Shown here: piece after piece, positions 25,800 to 34,782 of the stretch
Position numbering within the stretch: the stretch's first letter is position 1
Layout: each line of letters begins with the position of its first letter
DNA from: UBA1206 sp041672465
GTDB lineage: Bacteria; Bacillota; Clostridia; Oscillospirales; CAG-382
Direction of reading: 5' to 3'
Assembly: GCA_041672465.1 (NCBI GenBank)
Contig: JBAYZO010000002.1
Coordinates: 1 to 64,000, forward strand
Length of the DNA: 64,000 nt
Made by a program: the position numbers and the translations under genes
Notes under the pieces: model-generated
Seen by the model: only the letters and a program-made list of their open reading frames with translations
What the model was told of the DNA's origin: nothing
The model's database searches: none

Positions 25800-26825
25800 T
25801 TATTTAAAAGCTTCCGCCATTGCCCTTGCCGTATATTTTGCCGCGGCAAGGGCTTCTTCAAGCGTGTTGCCGCAAGAGCCTATTTCAAGCAGCATGGCGC
25901 CCGGGCTGAATTCTTGGTTAAACGATGAGGAGCGGAGATAAATCGGCCGGGCGAGCGTAGGGTACATTTCATTCAATGAGGCCTGAAGTTTTACCGCCGA
26001 AGTAAAATTTTTAAGCCATTTGTAAACCCCGCCTCCGGAATCCGTGCCGACGACAATCATCACCTGCGCGGCGCGGTCGCCCTCGATATATGAAATGAGT
26101 TTGACCTGCTTATCAGACACCACCACGCTGTCCCGGTGAATGTCAATGACATATCTTATTGAGGGGTATTCTTTAAGCGCGTCTCTCACCGCTTTCGCGC
26201 TTTTTGTGTAAGAGTCGCCGTAGCCGTCCTTGTCGTACATGTTCTTGTCGTGGATAACTTTTACGCCAAGCTTTTCAAGCTCTCTCGCGAACTCCTCCCC
26301 CACCGCCACCACGTTTTTACTTATATCCTCCGACCGAAACGGCGTGTTGTCGTCATAGATGCCGCTTGTCGCGTAGGATTCCGTGCCGTGAGTGTGGTAA
26401 ATAAGCACCGTCGGCATATCCCCGAAAACGCTCCCCGCCGGCGGGTTGCCCTTTAGGCAGTCGTCGGTGTTCACCGTGTAGTTTGTCTGGTTGAGCACAA
26501 ATATTTGCGGCTTCTGGCTCTTTGTGTACCGAGCGAGATTCACCGCCTCAATGACATAGCTCCCCTCGGGGCAATCTTCGCTCTCGGACGGGAAAAACAA
26601 CCCGCCCGTCTTGTCGATGACCGTAATTTCCTCTGAAAACCCATGGGTTTTGTCGGCGGGGTCGGACGAGAGTTCCTTTGCGCTGCCATAGATAATCCCC
26701 GACACGCTTTTTGGCAGAAGACTTGCTATATACGCCGAAACAAACATAAGCGCCACGCAGGCGACAATAAAAGTGCAGACCGAGCTCGCCGCGTCAAACG
26801 CTTGTTTTTTTTTTATTTCCCACAC
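25800..26825 (-). CDS. spoIIP: Stage II sporulation protein P (SpoIIP)
   Basis: SpoIIP is the amidase/endopeptidase that, with SpoIID and SpoIIM, degrades septal peptidoglycan during forespore engulfment. The protein has an N-terminal membrane anchor (about residues 12-35, 'SSVCTFIVACVALMFVSAYI') and the SpoIIP domain with zinc-ligand regions 'YHTHGTESY' and 'YVIDIHRDS'. The start is best placed at the GTG at 26825, because a GGGGG site lies eight bases upstream; a GTG at 26834 in the same frame overlaps that site. The gene follows gpr by about 30 bases, as in other spore formers. Confidence 0.93.
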   Translation of the reverse strand: MWEIKKKQAFDAASSVCTFIVACVALMFVSAYIASLLPKSVSGIIYGSAKELSSDPADKTHGFSEEITVIDKTGGLFFPSESEDCPEGSYVIEAVNLARYTKSQKPQIFVLNQTNYTVNTDDCLKGNPPAGSVFGDMPTVLIYHTHGTESYATSGIYDDNTPFRSEDISKNVVAVGEEFARELEKLGVKVIHDKNMYDKDGYGDSYTKSAKAVRDALKEYPSIRYVIDIHRDSVVVSDKQVKLISYIEGDRAAQVMIVVGTDSGGGVYKWLKNFTSAVKLQASLNEMYPTLARPIYLRSSSFNQEFSPGAMLLEIGSCGNTLEEALAAAKYTARAMAEAFK

Positions 26826-26857
26826 TTTAAACACCCCCGCTTAAGTCTATGACTTTG

Positions 26858-27772
26858 CTATGAGGTGTATTCCTGCATTTCGCTAAGGGTTAGATTTTTG
26901 TGGACGGTGAGGTTTATGGCGTCGGCGATAAGCCGGGAGAGTTTTTCGGAAATAATATCGCTTTCCTTTGGGGTTATAAACAGGGTTTTTCCCCGACCGG
27001 CAAGGAGCTTTTCGGAAATACCCTCGGGTATATCTTTTGTCCCCGTCTCCTCAAGCAGGTCGCCGGCGAGGGTGGCGGCGTCGACCACGGTCGGCACTCC
27101 TATCGCGATAACGGTGACGCCGGAGGTTTTTTTGTTCAGTCCCGCGCGGGCGTTATAAACGCCGGAGCCCGGGTTTATCCCCGTGTCGGCGAGCTGAATG
27201 GTGGTGGCGAGCCGGGACAGCCTGCGGGAAGCCAGCGAATCCACGGCTATGATACAGTGCGCCCCGCAGTCTTTTGCCGCCGATACCACAATGTCTGAGG
27301 ACTCCATGCCCGTCTGCCCCAATACCCCCGGCGCGATAGCCGCGAGCGAGCCGAACCCCGCGTCTTTGAAAAGACCGGGATTTGACTTTTTTATATGCCG
27401 CGTGACAAGGAGCTTTTTTATCACTTTGGGGCCGACGGCGTCGGACGTTATGCTCTCGTTCCCCAGCCCCGCTATTAGATACATTCCTCCGTCGGGCGGA
27501 ACGGGAGGGAGAAGACGCCCAAGAAGGGAAGAAATGACGTCCGCGGCAGACTCAAATTTTTCCCTTTCGGTCTCCCATATCCTCCCCACGTCGGCGGTGA
27601 TATACTTTCCCGCCGGCTTTTCGGCCTCTTTTTCCGCCTCCGGCGAAATTGTCACGGTTGTCACGGAAAACCCGTTTTGGACTTCCTCGTAAAGGTCTAT
27701 CCCCTTGTTTCTCCCCTCGGTGGTTTTAATTTCGTTTATCTCCAGCGCGAGATCGGTTCTTCGGCTAAGCAT
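26858..27772 (-). CDS. gpr: Germination protease GPR
   Basis: GPR cleaves small acid-soluble spore proteins during germination and is made as a zymogen in the forespore. The product is 304 residues from the ATG at 27772, preceded by a perfect aaaggagaac site. It begins with the typical 'RRTDLALE' segment, and includes 'LIAGLGNESITSDAVGP' and 'AIAPGVLGQTGMES', conserved in the A25 peptidase family. The frame extends 30 residues upstream but that portion overlaps the predicted forespore promoter, so it is not translated. Co-transcribed with spoIIP. Confidence 0.95.
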   Translation of the reverse strand: MLSRRTDLALEINEIKTTEGRNKGIDLYEEVQNGFSVTTVTISPEAEKEAEKPAGKYITADVGRIWETEREKFESAADVISSLLGRLLPPVPPDGGMYLIAGLGNESITSDAVGPKVIKKLLVTRHIKKSNPGLFKDAGFGSLAAIAPGVLGQTGMESSDIVVSAAKDCGAHCIIAVDSLASRRLSRLATTIQLADTGINPGSGVYNARAGLNKKTSGVTVIAIGVPTVVDAATLAGDLLEETGTKDIPEGISEKLLAGRGKTLFITPKESDIISEKLSRLIADAINLTVHKNLTLSEMQEYTS

Positions 27773-27826
27773 ATTTGCGTTCTCCTTTTGTATTGCTGTT
27801 TTTATAAGTTTTCCCAAAGTTTCCGC

Positions 27827-27858
27827 TATTATGTTTTTTGTTTTTATTTGGGTATTTA
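27827..27858 (-). promoter_or_regulatory. Forespore (sigma-G-like) promoter for gpr-spoIIP
   Basis: On the minus strand CATAATA (27833-27827) matches the sigma-G -10 consensus CATAMTA, with TAAATA (27858-27853) 19 bases upstream as a slightly distant -35. It is about 55 bases before the gpr ATG. Confidence 0.45.
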
Positions 27859-27924
27859 TCAAGCGCGGCAGGGCGAAAAATTATTAAATTCCATAGCTTA
27901 AAATGAAAATAAAGTTGTTTTTGC

Positions 27925-27953
27925 TTGTTTTTGGGTTAAAATAAGTGTAAAAT
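27925..27953 (+). promoter_or_regulatory. Sigma-A-type promoter for copA
   Basis: TTGTTT (27925-27930) and TAAAAT (27948-27953) are 17 bases apart, 17 bases before the copA ATG. No CsoR or CopY box is evident. Confidence 0.5.
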
Positions 27954-27970
27954 TATCTGGGTGATTTTAT

Positions 27971-30154
27971 ATGAAACAAAACTTTGATATTAAAAATATG
28001 ACCTGCGCCTCGTGTTCCGCTTCGGTGACACGCGCCGTGGTTCAAATAAAAGGCGTGCAAAGCGCCGAAGTCCGCCTTATCTCAAACGATATGACGGTTG
28101 AGTATGACAGCGCGCTCGTCGATGAAAAAACCATAATGAAAGCGGTTTCCGCCGCGGGGTACGAGGCTTTTATTCAAGAGAGCGACCGCTCAAAAAGGGA
28201 GCGCGCCCGGCGGGAGGCCATTGATAAAAACCTGAAAACGCTGAGAAAAAGATTTTTGCTCTCCGCTCTTCTCCTGCTGCCGCTGCTTTACGTCTCAATG
28301 TCCGATATGACCCATCTCCCCGTGTTTTGGTGGCTGGAGGTCGATCACCCCGGCCGCGCGGTGGTTCAGGCGGTTTTATCCCTTGCGATAAGCGTTATTA
28401 ATTACAACTACTTTACAAACGGGTTTAAACTGCTGGTCAGACTTCATCCGAACATGGATTCCCTTGTGGCGCTGGGCTGTACTTCATCGCTTGTCTATTC
28501 GGCTATCCTTGCCGCGCTGGGGAACTACCACATGCTGTATTTTGAGTCGGCGGGGACAATCCTAACCCTTGTCACGCTCGGAAAACTGCTCGAGGCGCGC
28601 TCAAAACGCTCGACCAACACTTCGGTGACAAGTCTTCTCGACTTGTCGCCAAAGACGGTGACGGTGAGGCTGGGGGACGAATACGTTATAAAAAAAGCCG
28701 AGGATATACAAAAGGGCGATATCATCGCCGTAAAGTCGGGCGAATCGCTCGCGGCAGACGGGGTTGTGGTTTCGGGGAAGACAGAGCTTGATATGTCGTC
28801 AATAACGGGGGAGCACGAACCCGTGTTTAAGTCGGAGGGCGACGAGGTGCTGACCTCCTCAAAAAACATTTCGGGTTATTTTGAGTACCGCGCCGAAAAA
28901 GTGGGCGAGGACACAATCCTTGCCGAAATAGTCCGGCTTGTAGAGCAGGCAGGCAACTCAAAGCCGCCCATAGCAAGGCTGGCGGATAAAATCTCGCTGT
29001 ATTTTGTCCCCATCGTCATCGCCGTATCGCTAATCACCGCTCTTTACTGGATTTTGGCGGGAAAAACATACTCCGCTTTTGTAAACGCGGTGTCGGTGCT
29101 TGTGATATCCTGCCCCTGCGCGCTCGGGCTCGCCACGCCGATTTCGGTTATGGCGGGCACGGGAAAAGGCGCGGAAAAGGGCGTGCTTTTCAAATCCGCC
29201 GAGGCGATTGAAACGCTGGGCAAGTGTAGCGCGGCGGTGCTTGACAAGACCGGGACGATAACCGAGGGGCGCCCGGTGGTGAGCAAAATAACAGCGGATG
29301 CATCAAGTTCGGAAAATGAAATACTAACGGTAGCCGCCTCTCTTGAAAGCGTGTCCACCCACCCCCTTGCCGAAGCCATAATTGAAAAAGCCAAAGAGTA
29401 CGGATTAAGTATTCCCGAAGGCAGCGACGTGGCCTATATTCCCGGCAAGGGCGCCGCGGGGTTTGTGAACGGCGAATACTGCGCGGCGGGCAACCTTGGC
29501 TTTTTGCTTGAAAACGGGGTCGCCGCCGCGGGGGACGCTTTGGTAACCCCCGGGAAAACCGCGGTTTATGTAGCGTCCGGCGACAGGTTTTTAGGCGTTA
29601 TAGAAACTAACGACAGTCTTAGAAAAAGCTCGGCGGAGGCGATAGCGCGGCTAAAAGAGAAAATGCGGGTGATCATGGTCACCGGCGACAGCGAGAGCTC
29701 GGCGAGCGGGCTGGCGCGGGAATTGGGGATCGATTTCAAAGCCGGAGTGCTGCCGGGCGGCAAAGAGCAAATAGTGTCTTCTTTAAAGAGCGAGGGCAAA
29801 AAGGTGATGATGATAGGCGACGGCGTAAACGACGCGCCGGCACTGAGTGCCGCCGACGTGGGTATCGCCATAGGCGCGGGGACATATGTCGCCATTGATT
29901 CCGCCGACGTGGTGCTGTCCTCAAACGACCTTGGCGGCGCGGTGACGGCGGTAAGGCTTTCGGGCGCGGTAATGAAGAATATAAAAGAAAACCTCTTCTG
30001 GGCGCTTATATATAACTGTATCGGCATTCCGCTTGCCGCGGGGGTATTTTCTTTCGCGGGGGTGAGCCTGACCCCTGTCTACGCCGCCGCCGCTATGTCT
30101 TTTTCATCTGTCTGTGTGTCGTTAAACGCATTGAGGTTAAAAAATTTTAAATAG
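27971..30154 (+). CDS. copA: Copper-exporting P1B-type ATPase
   Basis: CopA exports Cu(I) across the membrane using ATP. One N-terminal heavy-metal-associated domain carries 'MTCASCSAS' (residues 11-19). The transmembrane metal site is 'CPCALGLATP', the phosphorylation motif is 'LDKTGTITEG', the actuator is 'SSITGEHEPV', and the hinge is 'MIGDGVNDAPAL'. All catalytic residues are intact, unlike the P-type ATPase-like protein at 14144. The 727 residues are a typical single-HMA form. No copper chaperone or CsoR gene is adjacent. It is monocistronic and ends in a strong terminator. Confidence 0.95.
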   Translation: MKQNFDIKNMTCASCSASVTRAVVQIKGVQSAEVRLISNDMTVEYDSALVDEKTIMKAVSAAGYEAFIQESDRSKRERARREAIDKNLKTLRKRFLLSALLLLPLLYVSMSDMTHLPVFWWLEVDHPGRAVVQAVLSLAISVINYNYFTNGFKLLVRLHPNMDSLVALGCTSSLVYSAILAALGNYHMLYFESAGTILTLVTLGKLLEARSKRSTNTSVTSLLDLSPKTVTVRLGDEYVIKKAEDIQKGDIIAVKSGESLAADGVVVSGKTELDMSSITGEHEPVFKSEGDEVLTSSKNISGYFEYRAEKVGEDTILAEIVRLVEQAGNSKPPIARLADKISLYFVPIVIAVSLITALYWILAGKTYSAFVNAVSVLVISCPCALGLATPISVMAGTGKGAEKGVLFKSAEAIETLGKCSAAVLDKTGTITEGRPVVSKITADASSSENEILTVAASLESVSTHPLAEAIIEKAKEYGLSIPEGSDVAYIPGKGAAGFVNGEYCAAGNLGFLLENGVAAAGDALVTPGKTAVYVASGDRFLGVIETNDSLRKSSAEAIARLKEKMRVIMVTGDSESSASGLARELGIDFKAGVLPGGKEQIVSSLKSEGKKVMMIGDGVNDAPALSAADVGIAIGAGTYVAIDSADVVLSSNDLGGAVTAVRLSGAVMKNIKENLFWALIYNCIGIPLAAGVFSFAGVSLTPVYAAAAMSFSSVCVSLNALRLKNFK

Positions 30155-30160
30155 CAAACA

Positions 30161-30187
30161 AAAAAGCCGCCGAATTGGCGGCTTTTT
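30161..30187 (+). terminator. Bidirectional terminator between copA and hemolysin III gene
   Basis: AAAAAGCCGCC and GGCGGCTTTTT pair perfectly around the loop GAATT, with a U tract in both directions, so it can serve both convergent genes. Confidence 0.9.
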
Positions 30188-30213
30188 TTAAGCGTAAAGC
30201 GGAAAAATAAATA

Positions 30214-30885
30214 CTAAAGGATATAAAAAATTATCGCTATGGCGTGCATAAGACTGCCTAAGTTTACAAAAATATGAAAAACCGAGTGAAAATACTTTTT
30301 TTTCTTCCCGACTCCGTAGAGCACCGCCCCGACGGTATAAGACAACCCGCCGCCAAGCAGCCAGAGAAACCCTTTCAGCGAAAGCGCGTTTATGGCGGGT
30401 TTTATCGCTATTGCCACTAACCAGCCCATACAAATATAGCAAGTCATTGAAAACCGCACATATTTTTTTAAATCAATCGCGGTGAGCGTGGTCGCAAGGG
30501 CGGCGAGCCCCCACTCCGCTCCAAACATAACCCAGCTTATGACCGGGTATGCCGGGCGCATCGCGACAAGAAGAATAGGTGTGTATGTCCCCGCGATAAG
30601 AAAATAAATGGCGCAGTGATCTATGACCTGCATAACCCGCTTTCCCATATTCGCGTTTAATCCGTGGTAAACGCTTGAAACCGTATAAAGGAGAACGACG
30701 GTAAAGCCGTAAACGGTAAAAGACGAAATCGCCCAAGGGTTTTTGCCGGCGACCGAAACTATTATGGCTCCGATCAGCACGGCTAACCCAAACCCGCCGC
30801 CGACTATATGGGTCACCATATTCATAAGTTCTTCGCCGCGGGTGTAGTTTGGCAGTATTCTTTGTCTAAGCGGGGTTCTGGTCAA
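30214..30885 (-). CDS. Hemolysin III / PAQR-family membrane protein
   Basis: The 223-residue protein has about seven hydrophobic segments, with the family-specific 'NMVTHIVGGGFGLAVL', 'VYHGLNANM', 'IDHCAIYFLIAGTYTPILL' and 'FHIFVNLGSLMHA' motifs containing conserved His and Asp residues (PAQR zinc-binding positions). It is linked to membrane homeostasis; the hemolysin label is historical. The start is TTG at 30885, with GAGAGG eight bases upstream; a longer frame begins at 30927 but lacks a site. The leader contains a hairpin just after the promoter. Confidence 0.9.
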   Translation of the reverse strand: MTRTPLRQRILPNYTRGEELMNMVTHIVGGGFGLAVLIGAIIVSVAGKNPWAISSFTVYGFTVVLLYTVSSVYHGLNANMGKRVMQVIDHCAIYFLIAGTYTPILLVAMRPAYPVISWVMFGAEWGLAALATTLTAIDLKKYVRFSMTCYICMGWLVAIAIKPAINALSLKGFLWLLGGGLSYTVGAVLYGVGKKKKYFHSVFHIFVNLGSLMHAIAIIFYIL

Positions 30886-30924
30886 GGTTTTTTCCTCTCG
30901 GTTAAAAAAAATAAGTTTAAAGCG

Positions 30925-30946
30925 CAAAAAACGGCATATCTGCCGT
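30925..30946 (-). terminator. Leader hairpin with U tract before the hemolysin III gene
   Basis: On the minus strand ACGGCA-GATA-TGCCGT is followed by six T. It begins about six bases after the predicted transcription start, so it could attenuate transcription or protect the 5' end. Confidence 0.45.
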
Positions 30947-30958
30947 ACCGCTATATTA

Positions 30959-30986
30959 ATTATATTCCCCGAAAGGTTTTATTCAA
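30959..30986 (-). promoter_or_regulatory. Promoter for the hemolysin III gene
   Basis: On the minus strand TTGAAT (30986-30981) and TATAAT (30964-30959) are 16 bases apart. Confidence 0.6.
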
Positions 30987-31074
30987 GTCGCAAGGCCTTT
31001 AGAATTTATAAAGATTTTCTTAAGGGCAGTACGCACCGCGAACAGCGGCAGGGCGGATGTCTTTCCCCCGCCGC

Positions 31075-31962
31075 TTACAATTCCGATGTTATATTTGACT
31101 TAAAACCCTCGCCGTAAATTTCGTTCGCCGAGGTGACAATCATAAACGCGCGGACGTCTTCCTCCCGCACGATTTGCTTTACCTGAGGGAACACCCGCTT
31201 TTTTGAAGCGCACATTATCACAAGTTTTTCTTGGTTTGTGTACCCCCCAGAACCCTGAACATAGGTCACCCCGATATCAAGCTCGACAAGCAGTCTCCGC
31301 GCGATTTTTTCGGGGTTTTCCGAAACGATATACACAAGTCTCGCGGTGTCGGTGCCGTAGAGCACGGCGTTGAAAGCCAGCGAGCAGACAAACACCGCTA
31401 CTCCGGAATAAAGTCCAAGCTCAAGGTTTCTGAAAGCTATCCCCGCGGCGGCAACCACAACCGAGTCTAAAATAATAAACAGCCCGCCCGACTTGAGGTG
31501 ACGGTATTTTTGGCGGAGGAACTTGACCGCTATATCGCTGCCGCCCGTAGTCCCCCCCTGCCTGAACACCATTCCCAGCCCAAAGCCCATAAGCGCTCCG
31601 CCCGAAATGGAACAGAGCAAAAGATCATTTGAAACGAGATAGCCGTTTACCTCCGTAATCTTTGTTATCGCCGACATAAAAACGCCGGAGGCGACGGTCG
31701 CCCATACGGTTGAGACCAAAAATCCTTTTCCAAACTTTATAAGCCCGGCTATCATAAGGGGTATGTTCATCAAAAGCACCATAATACCCGTGTACCAGCC
31801 GGTAAAGTGATTTATAATAACGGCAATCCCCGTAACCCCGCCCGGGGCAAGGTCATGGGGGTCAAGAAAGACCGCGACCCCGGCGGCGTAAACAAACGCG
31901 CCCGCGGTCATAAACGCGGTCTTTTTTATAAAGTTTAAAGGTTTTTTTTGGTTATTAACCAT
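31075..31962 (-). CDS. YitT family membrane protein (DUF161/DUF2179)
   Basis: This 295-residue protein has five to six membrane helices ('AFMTAGAFVYAAGVAVFL', 'GIAVIINHFTGWYTGIMV' and others) with the 'PGGVTGIA' and 'RQGGTTGGSDI' motifs of the YitT family. A C-terminal cytoplasmic DUF2179 domain (about 215-295) follows, with 'EDVRAFMIVTSANEIYGEGF'-like ending. The transported substrate is unknown. The ATG at 31962 is preceded by a GGGG site. It lies downstream of the phosphate cotransporter on the same strand, but a promoter-like stretch with tandem TATAAT boxes (about 32035-32050) suggests its own transcript. Confidence 0.85.
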   Translation of the reverse strand: MVNNQKKPLNFIKKTAFMTAGAFVYAAGVAVFLDPHDLAPGGVTGIAVIINHFTGWYTGIMVLLMNIPLMIAGLIKFGKGFLVSTVWATVASGVFMSAITKITEVNGYLVSNDLLLCSISGGALMGFGLGMVFRQGGTTGGSDIAVKFLRQKYRHLKSGGLFIILDSVVVAAAGIAFRNLELGLYSGVAVFVCSLAFNAVLYGTDTARLVYIVSENPEKIARRLLVELDIGVTYVQGSGGYTNQEKLVIMCASKKRVFPQVKQIVREEDVRAFMIVTSANEIYGEGFKSNITSEL

Positions 31963-32107
31963 GTTTCCCCATTCCCAAGTTTTTTAAAAGCCTTATTTCT
32001 GAAAAGCGATTTTTTATTACTTCGCCGCTAAGGTTATTATACCATTATACCGGCTTGTTTTATGTAAAGCGATGTTGCCTTTATAAGACGGCGGCAACTT
32101 TTTTGGC

Positions 32108-33853
32108 TCAAAGCGAGTATTTTTGTTTGTACTCGTTATATTTTTTGTCAAAATCCTCGCTTCCCACTTTTCTTGACGCCAAATATTTATGCATTTCAAG
32201 CGCCTCGTGTTTTGATATTTCAAGCATAAGCGCGGCGACGTTGGAACAGTGGTCGGATACCCGCTCAAGGTTTGTGAGGATATCAGACAGCACAAAGCCA
32301 TGCTCGATCGAACACATATTTTTTTGAAGCCTCAGCGTGTGGTTAAGCTTTATCTGCTCTTTTAAAAAGTCAACAACCTGTTCGAGGGGTTCCACCAACA
32401 GCGCGGTTTCAAGGTCTTCGTTGTCAAACGCCGAAAGCGTCAGGTCAAGCACTTCGCTTACCGCGGCCGTCAACACGCCGAGTTCGTGTTTCGCCTCGTC
32501 CGAAAACGTTATTTTTTTGTCTTTTATTTCCTCGGCCGATTCAAGTATGTTTACGGCGTGGTCGGAAATCCGCTCGAAATCCCCTATAAAGCGGAGAAGC
32601 TTTGTGGTGTCGTGGCTGTCGCGGTCGGTGAGGGGGTGGGAAGAAACCTTGATTAGATAGGACCCTATCCTGTCCTCATATTTATCCACTTTTGACTCAA
32701 TTTCCCTGATAGCATCGGCTGTTTTCGCGTCAAAATGGGAAAGCGTTGATACGGCTTTTTTAATGGCGTCAACCGAAAGGGTTGCCATCGTTACGGTTAT
32801 GGTCTTGCAGCGGGCGATAGCTATGGCGGGGGAGGCGATAAGCCGCTCTTCAAGCAATCTGAACTCCTCGGGTTCGGGCGCGTTTCTCACCGTTACCCGG
32901 GCAAGCTTTTCAAGCGCTCCCGAGGCGGGGAGGAGAAACATTGTGGTTATCAGGTTAAAAGAAGTATGAATAATGGCGATACCGATAATGCTCGCGGGTC
33001 TGTTCAGCGCCTCGTAATTAAAAACCCCTTTGACTATGGAAAACATACCGAGCAGCACTATCGTGCCGATGATATTAAAGTACAAATGCACCATGGCGGT
33101 TCGCTTGCCGTCTTTGGAAGCGCCGGCGGCCGAAATAAGCGCGGTGGAGCAGGAGCCTATGTTCTGACCCATAATAATGGGTATGGCTATCGCGTAGCTC
33201 ACCACCCCGGTGGAGCTGAGCACCTGTAAGATTCCCACGGACGCTGATGACGACTGAATTATCGCGGTGAGAACAGTGCCGGCGAGCACCCCCAAGATCG
33301 GGTTGGAAAAAATAAGGAGTATATTTTGGAATTTAGGCAGGTCTTTAAGCCCCGAAACCGCCTCCGACATGTTTTTCATACCGAACATAAGTATTACAAA
33401 ACCAAGTATAATCGCCCCGATATCTTTCTTTTTGGACGATTTTGAGAACATCATAAGCGAAACGCCGAACAAAGCGAGAATGGGGGTAAAAGAAGAGGGG
33501 TTAAACATTCTTATCCATGTATTCGCGGAATGAATCCCGGTGAGGGAGAGAAGCCAAGCGGTCACCGTCGTGCCCACGTTGGCGCCCATAATAACGCTTA
33601 TGGTTTGTTTCAGCGTCAATATGCCCGCGTTGACAAGACCGACGAGCATAACGGTGGCGGCCGAGGACGACTGTATAACCGCCGTCACCCCAAGGCCGAG
33701 CGCGAAGCCTTTAATGGGATTGTTGGTGAGGTTTGAGAGTACTGTCTTAAGCTTGCCGCTGGCTTGTTTTTCAAGCAGGCTGCTCATAAGGTTCATGCCG
33801 AAGAGGAAGAGGCACAATCCGCCGATAAGGGTCAGGAAATCAAAAACATCCAT
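32108..33853 (-). CDS. Na/Pi cotransporter family protein with PhoU-like domain
   Basis: The 581-residue protein has the two inverted PhoS4/NptA repeats ('SGKLKTVLSNLTNNPIKGF' region with 'GVTAVIQSSSAATVMLVG', and 'LAGTVLTAIIQSSSASVGIL'), each with the QSSSA substrate motif, forming a sodium-dependent phosphate symporter. A C-terminal PhoU-like helical domain (about 360-560) probably regulates it. Length fits the bacterial NptA-with-PhoU form. The ribosome-binding site GGAG precedes the ATG by eight bases. It is separate from pst or pho genes. Confidence 0.92.
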   Translation of the reverse strand: MDVFDFLTLIGGLCLFLFGMNLMSSLLEKQASGKLKTVLSNLTNNPIKGFALGLGVTAVIQSSSAATVMLVGLVNAGILTLKQTISVIMGANVGTTVTAWLLSLTGIHSANTWIRMFNPSSFTPILALFGVSLMMFSKSSKKKDIGAIILGFVILMFGMKNMSEAVSGLKDLPKFQNILLIFSNPILGVLAGTVLTAIIQSSSASVGILQVLSSTGVVSYAIAIPIIMGQNIGSCSTALISAAGASKDGKRTAMVHLYFNIIGTIVLLGMFSIVKGVFNYEALNRPASIIGIAIIHTSFNLITTMFLLPASGALEKLARVTVRNAPEPEEFRLLEERLIASPAIAIARCKTITVTMATLSVDAIKKAVSTLSHFDAKTADAIREIESKVDKYEDRIGSYLIKVSSHPLTDRDSHDTTKLLRFIGDFERISDHAVNILESAEEIKDKKITFSDEAKHELGVLTAAVSEVLDLTLSAFDNEDLETALLVEPLEQVVDFLKEQIKLNHTLRLQKNMCSIEHGFVLSDILTNLERVSDHCSNVAALMLEISKHEALEMHKYLASRKVGSEDFDKKYNEYKQKYSL

Positions 33854-33885
33854 AAATTTTTCTCCACATAGTTTTACACAAATAT

Positions 33886-33913
33886 ATTATATTCGACAAA
33901 AATAAAAAGTAAA
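33886..33913 (-). promoter_or_regulatory. Promoter for the Na/Pi cotransporter gene
   Basis: On the minus strand TTTACT (33913-33908) and TATAAT (33891-33886) are 16 bases apart, 33 bases before the ATG. Confidence 0.6.
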
Positions 33914-33968
33914 CAATAAGCAATATATAGTTACAGTTTTTATTTAACCCAAAGGGTTTTGCGTTCGG

Positions 33969-34715
33969 CTATTTGGGTTTATTGCCGTATAAATTCACAA
34001 AAACTAACTCCGGCGGGTTAAAAATGCGGGGGAGGTTATTTCTTGCCGCCAGCCCGCGGCTTACGACAAGGCGGTTTTCATATACGCCGCTTGTGTATTT
34101 TGGGAAAAAACCCTGCCCGGGGGCAAAAACCCCCCTGCCGAAAAACCTCCACTGCCCGCCGTGCGCGTGTCCGGCCAAAACAAGGTCAATATCATACTTT
34201 TTAATATATTTTTTATAGTATTCCGGATGATGAGATAAAAGAATTTTAACCCCGTCTTTTTTAGCGAAATCAGAAAGCCACGCCGTTTCGGGTTCGGGGT
34301 TAAAAGGGGTTTTAATCTTCCCCAAAGAATAACCCGAAGATAACCCGCCGAAGATTATTCCGCCAAGCGTTGCAAAACTGTTATCAAGAAAAACCGCTCC
34401 GGTATTTTTTATTTTTTCGGCGGCTGTTTTGCCCGGCTTTTTTTCATGGTTCCCCAATGAGTAAACGGTGGGCGAGACAGCCGCCGCTTTTTTTAGAAAC
34501 TCAAACCCGATTTTGTTTTCGAGGTCAATACTCTCGTCACGGTTTAACAGTTCCATTAAATCCCCGGCGACGGCGATAAAATCGGGCTTATTCAGTTTGC
34601 AAGCCGCAATGACATTGTCATGCGGCTTATTGTGGAGATCCGCGACAAGGGCAATTTTTGTCGCGGCTATATTTTGATTCAAATAAATATTATAAGTGGT
34701 TATTTTTATTGTCAT
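33969..34715 (-). CDS. Metallophosphoesterase (YkuE/YaeI-like)
   Basis: The 248-residue protein is a calcineurin-like metallophosphoesterase with the five metal-binding blocks: 'LVADLHNKP', 'AGDLMELL', 'LGNHEK', 'LSHHPEYY' and 'AGHAHGGQWR'. It resembles the YkuE group, which acts on UDP-sugar lipids or phospholipid-linked substrates, but lacks the signal or membrane anchor that many of those have. The natural substrate is unknown. The ribosome-binding site is weak. It lies downstream of the exopolysaccharide operon terminator. Confidence 0.85.
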   Translation of the reverse strand: MTIKITTYNIYLNQNIAATKIALVADLHNKPHDNVIAACKLNKPDFIAVAGDLMELLNRDESIDLENKIGFEFLKKAAAVSPTVYSLGNHEKKPGKTAAEKIKNTGAVFLDNSFATLGGIIFGGLSSGYSLGKIKTPFNPEPETAWLSDFAKKDGVKILLSHHPEYYKKYIKKYDIDLVLAGHAHGGQWRFFGRGVFAPGQGFFPKYTSGVYENRLVVSRGLAARNNLPRIFNPPELVFVNLYGNKPK

Positions 34716-34733
34716 ATTTTATAATTTCACCGT

Positions 34734-34772
34734 AAAAAGGCCGCCGCTGTTTTCCCGTGGCTTTAAGGCGGC
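34734..34772 (-). terminator. Probable terminator of the exopolysaccharide operon
   Basis: On the minus strand GCCGCC and GGCGGC form a stem with a long loop of about 21 bases, followed by CTTTTT. It lies just after the stop of the dehydratase gene. Confidence 0.45.
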
Positions 34773-34782
34773 AGGGGGATTA

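Noticed and set aside
27773..27862. Thirty-residue N-terminal extension of GPR
   Set aside because: The family starts at the 'RRTDLALE' region, a perfect ribosome-binding site precedes the ATG at 27772, and the extension overlaps the forespore promoter.
32077..32103. Terminator between the Na/Pi cotransporter and YitT genes
   Set aside because: GTTGCC/GGCAAC stem has a 13-base loop and no U tract; too weak to call.
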